Shown: positions 58,343 through 64,000 of the stretch, one piece after another
How positions within the stretch are numbered: the stretch's first letter is position 1
Layout of the letters: each line of letters starts with the position of its first letter
Assembly (NCBI GenBank): GCA_903813345.2
Contig: CAIIXF020000001.1
Location: 38,161,366 to 38,225,365 of the forward strand
From: Owenia fusiformis
Lineage: Eukaryota > Annelida > Polychaeta > Sabellida > Oweniidae
DNA length: 64,000 nt
Reading direction: 5' to 3'
Translations under genes and position numbers: made by a program
The notes under the pieces: generated by a model
Databases searched by the model: none
What the model saw: the letters and a program-made list of their open reading frames with translations, nothing else
Told to the model about the DNA's origin: nothing

Positions 58343-59877
58343 GTGCCCCACACATAATTTTGTCGCCTACTTCAATGTGTTGTAGAAAATATCCAACGAA
58401 AATTGGCTCATGAAATTTTGCATACCCATTCTTGAGACAATTGGTAACACTCATTTTTTTGTTTGAAGATTGAAGTAATTTTGACAAAAAACAAGCAATT
58501 TTAAAATATTTACAGGGTGGTCCAAAAAAGTGAACCCTTGCAACAGGCTATATTTTCCTTAATACATCCATGAATTGGCTCATATTATCACATGTTGTAG
58601 AGAAAGGTCTAAAATATTTGTTGATGCGATAAATTTTGAAGAAAGTACAAGACAAACAAACATGCATGAAAATTAGATTAGCAAATTTTACCAATGTAAT
58701 TAATGGAAATTGTTGAAACACAGGTATTCTTAAAAGAGCTTTCAGTTAGAGATACAAGTTTAAAACCCTACCATATGACGAATGGGATACTATTTGAGCA
58801 GAAAACACATTCCACACTTTCATTGATTATTTTGAAGCAGTTTTAACTGTTCAACAGTTAAGGGCCATGCTACCTACACAATTGGATAAAGTGGGACAAC
58901 GTTCCCCCTGTGACCAGGAGTCTGAGAAGCCCTTCATCAAATATCTTTAGAAAATCAAAAGAAAATCTAATGTTTTGAGGCACAATTCACTAGAATCGGA
59001 ATGTTTTACGAAAATTCAACGAAAAGTTCCAGTTTCACGGTTTCGAAGAGACTTTTAAACGTTTTGATTACAAACGTATTGCATTACATACAGTCTGTTC
59101 AATAATATTGATACTATGGAGATGTTTTAACTCCTTAATATGAATGTTTAAGTATGTTTTAATTCCTATTGAAGACCCCTATTCCACACACGATCAGGTT
59201 AGGGCCATACAGTTTGTGGGTTTAGTCTGAAAAAAGTTTCCAGGTCACTAAAAGCTATCCTTGCATGGATTTCTAGCCCTTCTTCACACTACAGCATTTT
59301 CTACTTCATTTTTTCTCACTCGTTAAAAAAATTCGGACAGCTCGCATCTCATAAAATCTCTAGAACATACTTGGATTTTTTTTATTTCACCCAAGGCATC
59401 ATTACAGTGAGCTTGCGCCCTTCAAAATCCCGTGGACCCACAATCGGATGGCCATGATCATCCAATAATGGCTCACCAAGTGGCCACCAATGGCATACAT
59501 TTTGTTGGAAAGCATTGCCCGTAACATGGATTTAACATGTGGTCTTACGCTTTCATTGGTAACTTTCACCCCATCTAGTTGTTTCAGATTGGGCTTTAGT
59601 CGTGGATAATAGTGCTGCTGTTTGATAGGATTTTCCGATCGACCAGAATATTCAAGTTGTTTTTTCAAATTGTCACAAATTTTAGCTCGATTTAGGTTAT
59701 ATTTGTAAATAGGTAGCAATATAGAAACCAATGTCAAATTGTGGTGAAAACATATTATCCCAAACAAAAAATTGAGTGTTACAAATTGTTTTAAGTTATG
59801 GTATGTAAAATTTCATGAGCAAATTCTTATTGGATATTTTTCTACAGCACATTGAAGTAGTGTTATGTGCTAGGTAC
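58343..59877. mobile_element. 1.5-kb TIR element, TA-flanked, type uncertain
   Basis: The terminal inverted repeats span about 85 bp. The left reads gtgccccacacataattttg then tacttcaatgtgttgtagaa. The right, reversed, reads gtacctagcacataacac then tacttcaatgtgctgtagaa, and both continue to gctcatgaaatttt. TA lies on both sides (58341-58342, 59878-59879), as for Tc1/mariner elements, and the length fits. A tacagggtggtccaaaaaag motif at about 58511 resembles another transposon tip and may mark a nested insertion. Confidence 0.75.
59402..59767 (-). pseudogene. Open frame inside the TIR element, unrecognised
   Basis: 121 codons without a known domain (contains NPIKQQHYYPRLKPNLKQ). Near its end a second minus-strand frame, shifted by one, reads HWWPLGEPLLDDHGHP then VGPRDFEGRKLTVMMPWVK and a stop, looking more protein-like than the main frame. 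The region is therefore probably a frameshifted coding relic. No D,D34D/E triad could be made out. Confidence 0.3.
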
Positions 59878-59904
59878 TATTGGCAAAAGTATAAGTAAGT
59901 AGTA

Positions 59905-60081
59905 TAGTGAAACCTATATATCCGAACGCCTCTCTTGTTAACACATTTTCTTGGTCCCATATTTGTTATTTTCAAATTTTCAATTGCCTTATAAGTTTAT
60001 AAAACCTTGAAATATGAACACCTGCTAATTCGAACACTTTTGACTGGTCGCAGAGGTGTTTAGATTGTACAGGTTTTACTG
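59905..60081. mobile_element. 177-bp pogo/Tigger-like MITE
   Basis: Left end tagtgaaacctatatatccg and reversed right end cagtaaaacctgtacaatct form an imperfect TIR. Both continue with gaacgcct- and aaacacct-like sequence, and inside gaacacctgctaattcgaac is typical of pogo-type MITEs. Target duplication not clear. Confidence 0.7.
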
Positions 60082-61433
60082 GAGATTGAATTATTTATAC
60101 AATAAAATTTTATTATGCCATATTTTGGCAAATTTTTTCTCTACAAATTACTAATCATTCATCTAAAATCTTGCTGAACTATTAGTTTTTAATGTTTCTC
60201 AAAAATTATTCTTGATATCATTGATGACGGATATAAACTGATCTTATAAGATCATTCGAAGTAAATTATATTTTAAAGCCCAGATACTCGTATGTGCGTT
60301 TGTGTTAAAAGAAACAAAATTACAACTGAAACATGAAAATGTGAGCTCTAGGAAACAAATGCATTTGAACGGAGTTCATAGAGTGAAAACAATATATCAT
60401 AGGCCTATATGTTTTGATTCTATGAGGCCCCCTATCATTTTTAATCAAAAATATTAAAAGTCCCCATATAAAGTTTAAACCACTTTGGCTTATATTGTAG
60501 TCCTTACCCAATATTATCAAAGTGTGATATGTGAAACTTTTTTTTAATTTCAAAAAGTGGTTTTTGAAGGACTTTTTGTTCAAAAATTTGTGAATTTATT
60601 TAAAACTAACTTTTAGAGGCCACGTATATCTTTTAATAAGCCACAATTCATACCAATGCATAGCATTCATCCTCGCATGTTGTTGCCGAAAAAATTAAGA
60701 AAATCGGTTCATAAACAAGCGAGAAATGAACTCATCAGTGCATGCACATGGTTCTGAGAAAAATGCATTTCAATTTTAGTTCTTAACCTGGTTAGACAAT
60801 CAACATTGGTTTATTATTGAAGTTTTTGCCACCTGAGTGAGTCATAATGACATCACTAATGTTGCAATATATTTTTGATATGCTAAAACATTGAAGTGGC
60901 CCATTAAATATGGCATTTTAATAGTGAAATAGTGTGTCCTTTGTTCAATCTTTGCATTGTTGTTAAAAAATATAATCTTTTTTGATGAATAAAAGTTTCA
61001 ACTTTTTTTGAAAAATGGTGGGAGATTTGAATATTTGAGAAATGAAATGCTCACAACTTTTTTTCAAAAATTGAAAAATCTCTAAAATAACTTTTTAAGT
61101 CATGACAAATAGTAAATGAATAATAAAAAATATTTTCAAACTTTAGATGGAGACTTTAAGGGTTATTTAGGATGAGAATTACAGTAAATTCAGCCTTTAA
61201 AAGGTCCCATGACTTCAAAGGTGCATGATTAAGATGACTTAATAATATTTGGGGCTGAGGGACACATGGATCCGGTTTCCTTTGAACATTGTAGGGTACC
61301 GTGGTCTTCTGCCGCTGCCTCGTTTCAAATACCTCTCCATTGAGCCAAAAACTCATAGTACTATTTTTTTGTTATTATGTCATATCGTATTGTAAACCAC
61401 ACGGTTTTATGAGTCACATATGAATTTGTAATA
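60082..61433. other. 3' flank of the folate-receptor-like gene
   Basis: A+T-rich without a recognised gene. The folate-receptor-like stop is at 61434, so the right part is its 3' UTR on the minus strand. A minus-strand AATAAA lies near 60595-60600, but nearer weak signals are possible. The 66-codon minus frame at 61156-61356 has no motif. Confidence 0.45.
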
Positions 61434-63506
61434 TTATGTCCAAATACTAAAAAGGGTTGCAGATATGACCAAACTTGAAAACATTTGCAGCACAGGAATA
61501 ATGGATGAAGTCTGGAGCCCTGCGTTCGGAGCATGAGGAACTTCGCGTGAACTATTGGAAGAAGCGAGTCCCTTTGCCCTGGCCTCTGCTACCGCCTTAT
61601 TAGGGTTGGCACCGGACGTGATGTCATATGTGAACTGCATGCATGGTTCATCATCGGGGACTACTTTGTAGGCATTGTTCCATACTTGCTCACAAAACAT
61701 CTTTGCAGTTGTGAAGTGCTTGTCAAATTTGTCACACTTTGATTCCTCAAGACATACCATCATTCCTGAATATTCAAATGAATTAATCGTATTCCTTTGA
61801 GGGTTCCTATTACGTTTTATATTGTTGTAACAATATATTAGACAAAAAGGCGACAAATACATGTACAATAATATTGTTTTTAATATTGCTTGTTTTGATA
61901 ATAGACCTATTCTGGAGACAATATTGACAAAGACATATTTGTGAATTCCAATATTATTATGATTCGCATCTTGATTATTGAACATCTCTGTTATTCCTCT
62001 GAGATAATCTTCTTTCAAACCGATCATATTGCGACCGCAAAACAAAAAAATAAATATCGTGTTATCGTCACACGTGAGATCATATATGAGATGGTGAATG
62101 AACAGTATTAGTGAAATTTAGTTACCATGTCAGTTGTTATAACCCATCGATCGTTTTCTGAGTTTTGTAGTCCATATTTAGGTGGTTAAGCTTGCATTTA
62201 AAATCGAAACGAAAACGTGTAACGTATCGAGCGCTCTGATTAGTCTTATATCGTCTTCTTGCTTAAATAACCGTTCAACTTCAGTGTTTATGCTTAGACT
62301 ACACCACAGCATGCATGTAATATACCATAGGTAGTTCTATAGCTGGTTTACTGATACATATTTTAAACAAACGAGTTTGGTAAGATATTTGGAGCTAAAA
62401 CATGCATGTCATACATCATCTTCCTCAGATACAATCCTATATCCTAAACAACGGCGAGCATCACCAAAAACAGGCGTTTGATTTGATAAATACGATATGC
62501 GTTACGCTTTAACACGCGTGTTTAAAGCGCATACAAACGCATGCCCGCACTACACATTCCTATTTTTGATTCTTGGGCTTTCCGTTAGTTTACGCCGTGA
62601 AAAAACAGTGCAAGCTTAACATCTCTTAGATGATGTCCGTATTCTTAAAAATAACTCAAAGAAAGATCATAATATCTAAGACTTTTCACCTGTTGACATG
62701 TTGAATCCGTAGTACCAGTTATCGGAGCAGGTGTGTTCCTCTTGACACGCGCTGTACCATAAATCACAAGTACTTTGACATATTGTTAGATTAACAAAGG
62801 CATCCTTTTTCTGTAATAAATTTAACAACTTGCAGGAATGTCCATTTCAAATAGCAAGCACAATAGTTTTCAATGTAACAACTTTTCGATGCAACAAATT
62901 TTGCAACCGATTTAACTTAATTACAAGTAATATTTATTTAGAGTATTTTGAAAACAAACAAAATGTATATTAATGTAGCAATGGTAATTTAGAGATTAGA
63001 TTAGAGCAAGATCGATTTCTATTTGATTTCTAGCTTGCTGAGATAATGAGGTAGTATTTTTGCTCCGTATATTTAAAGAGGCTTTCGGAAACTCTTAATC
63101 TCTAAAGAATTATTAGCAGTAATATTGTTCATAAATACGACAGCATTGTACTTTTTAGGCAATTGGTAGATTGGGAGGTTTTTTTCTGCTTCAGTAAGCA
63201 ATGATTAATATATTTTGATAATGAATCATGATTTTCGGAACAAACCCAAAACGAGAGGGGGGTATTTCATCTTCTTTCAGAAAGAACCTGATATAAACAT
63301 ACCCCATAATGGCCCGTCTTAATCCAAGGACCAACATCGGGGGAACAAAGGTAAAAGCATAACTCTTCTTCAAACCTCTGGTTGCATATTGGTGTCAGCG
63401 TTTCCTTCTGAGGACAGTGCGCATAGCTGAGTGTAAGGTTCTGCCAATGATCCGAGACACCCGTTTTACAACATGATCGGCTGGCAAATGTGGAACACGG
63501 ACCGCC
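61434..63506 (-). CDS. Folate receptor family protein, GPI-anchored (3' part; 5' exons outside window)
   Basis: Minus-strand exons 63506-63303 (204 nt), 62810-62690 (121 nt) and 61765-61434 (332 nt), AG/GT borders, phases 0 and 1, give 218 residues to the stop. The order of cysteines follows vertebrate folate receptors: GPC, SCC, AHC, PIC, LCFYLCSPDVGPWI, then ICQSTCDLWYSAC, TCSDNW, and VC, KC, FCEQVWNNAYKV, PCMQFTYD, GANPNKAVAEA. Fifteen of the family's 16 cysteines are seen; the first would lie in the missing upstream exon with the signal peptide. The C-terminus is a small-residue stretch then a hydrophobic tail (SSIIPVLQMFSSLVISATLF), a GPI-attachment signal. Likely an endocytic or surface receptor; the ligand is uncertain because pocket residues differ. 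Other family members bind riboflavin, retinoids or sperm IZUMO1. Confidence 0.93.
61766..62689 (-). other. Intron of the folate-receptor-like gene
   Basis: From donor GTGAAAAG (reading minus, at 62689) to acceptor ttcag at 61766. Nothing else recognised; a long minus-strand open frame into this region is read-through from the last exon. Confidence 0.8.
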
Positions 63507-64000
63507 CTGAAATGAAATAACTTCGCAATCAAGTTTGCAACACAGGATGCAATCAGAAAAGAAACATCATCGTTAAAAGAGGGGGAAAACCATTTAGGCT
63601 CTTGTTAAAAGTCATGCAGTGGGTATTTGCAAAAAAGGTCGGAGTAAAATCTCTAACGTTGAAGAATTCTCTTACAAATCAACATAACCTCATGGAAAAT
63701 AAGGGGAATTCTCCTTGAAAATCGATGAAGGAGTCTGACGTCAGGCCCGTAAGACACTTTTCTCCAAGGGGGGTGCGGTTTTTACTAAAGAGAATATAAA
63801 ATTGTCAATTTTTTTCCGCGTAAATCAAATCGCATAGGTCAGAGGGGGGGGGGGGGGGGGGGGTCGGTTACTCCCTATATCCGTTTGGCATTAACAAATG
63901 CAACTTCAAAACGTTCCAATTGTTTTGTGGGGGTGTGAGGAGTGATCCACTCCCCCTAGAAAATTTTACAATTTTAAGATGCTGTTTGGTGCATTCTGGG
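63507..64000 (-). other. Upstream intron of the folate-receptor-like gene
   Basis: No exon with the expected first cysteine and signal peptide could be found, so the gene continues past the right edge. Contains a 20-base G run (63844-63863), a likely assembly-difficult or polymorphic site. Confidence 0.6.

Noticed and set aside
61434-62045. 203-residue single-exon protein
   Set aside because: Only 61434-61765 is coding; the upstream half is intron read-through past a good acceptor, shown by the phase match to the folate-receptor exon at 62690-62810.

Overview
The window is animal nuclear DNA: A+T-rich, with spliced genes, GT/AG introns up to about 10.6 kb, and many small DNA transposons plus one young LTR element. 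The gene set and repeat style (many short terminal-inverted-repeat elements, G/C homopolymer runs, minisatellites) suggest a marine invertebrate bilaterian. I cannot place it more precisely; a lophotrochozoan such as a mollusc would fit, but that is a guess.

Layout. 1-14,054 has no gene I can recognise; it holds a 50-bp minisatellite, two copies of a dispersed repeat, a 44-bp miniature transposon and a 60-65-bp tandem repeat. 14,119-36,874 (+) is a complete poly(rC)-binding protein gene (PCBP/hnRNP-E family, three KH domains, 11 coding exons, 475 aa), rebuilt exon by exon with all phases matching. 36,875-44,729 is its 3' UTR followed by repeat-rich spacer with a complex hairpin element. 44,730-47,674 (-) is a complete GOSR2/membrin gene (Golgi Qb-SNARE, 3 coding exons, 214 aa) with a 689-bp fold-back element in intron 1 and ETS-like sites upstream. 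48.1-60.1 kb is a pile-up of mobile DNA: a 5-bp-TSD (hAT5-like) element, an element with a 9-bp target duplication, a ~30-copy 32-bp minisatellite, a mariner relic, a gag-only LTR retrotransposon with 1064-bp LTRs, a 1.5-kb TIR element and a pogo-like MITE. Inside it sits an intact 3-exon gene (50,280-52,097, +) for a Schlafen-type AlbA_2 protein with a coiled coil and a C-terminal CaaX box (CAIM). 61,434-63,506 (-) is the 3' part of a folate-receptor-family gene (GPI-anchored); its 5' exons lie beyond the right edge.

The genes do not form an operon-like pathway: an RNA-binding regulator, a secretory-pathway SNARE, a putatively prenylated Schlafen-like protein and a secreted/GPI-anchored vitamin-receptor-like protein. 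The most unusual items are the CaaX-tailed Schlafen-like protein, whose tail exon has been tandemly duplicated (the duplicate keeps the empty target site of a mariner that jumped into the first copy), and the gag-only LTR element. All family calls come from reading translated motifs; no database search was run.
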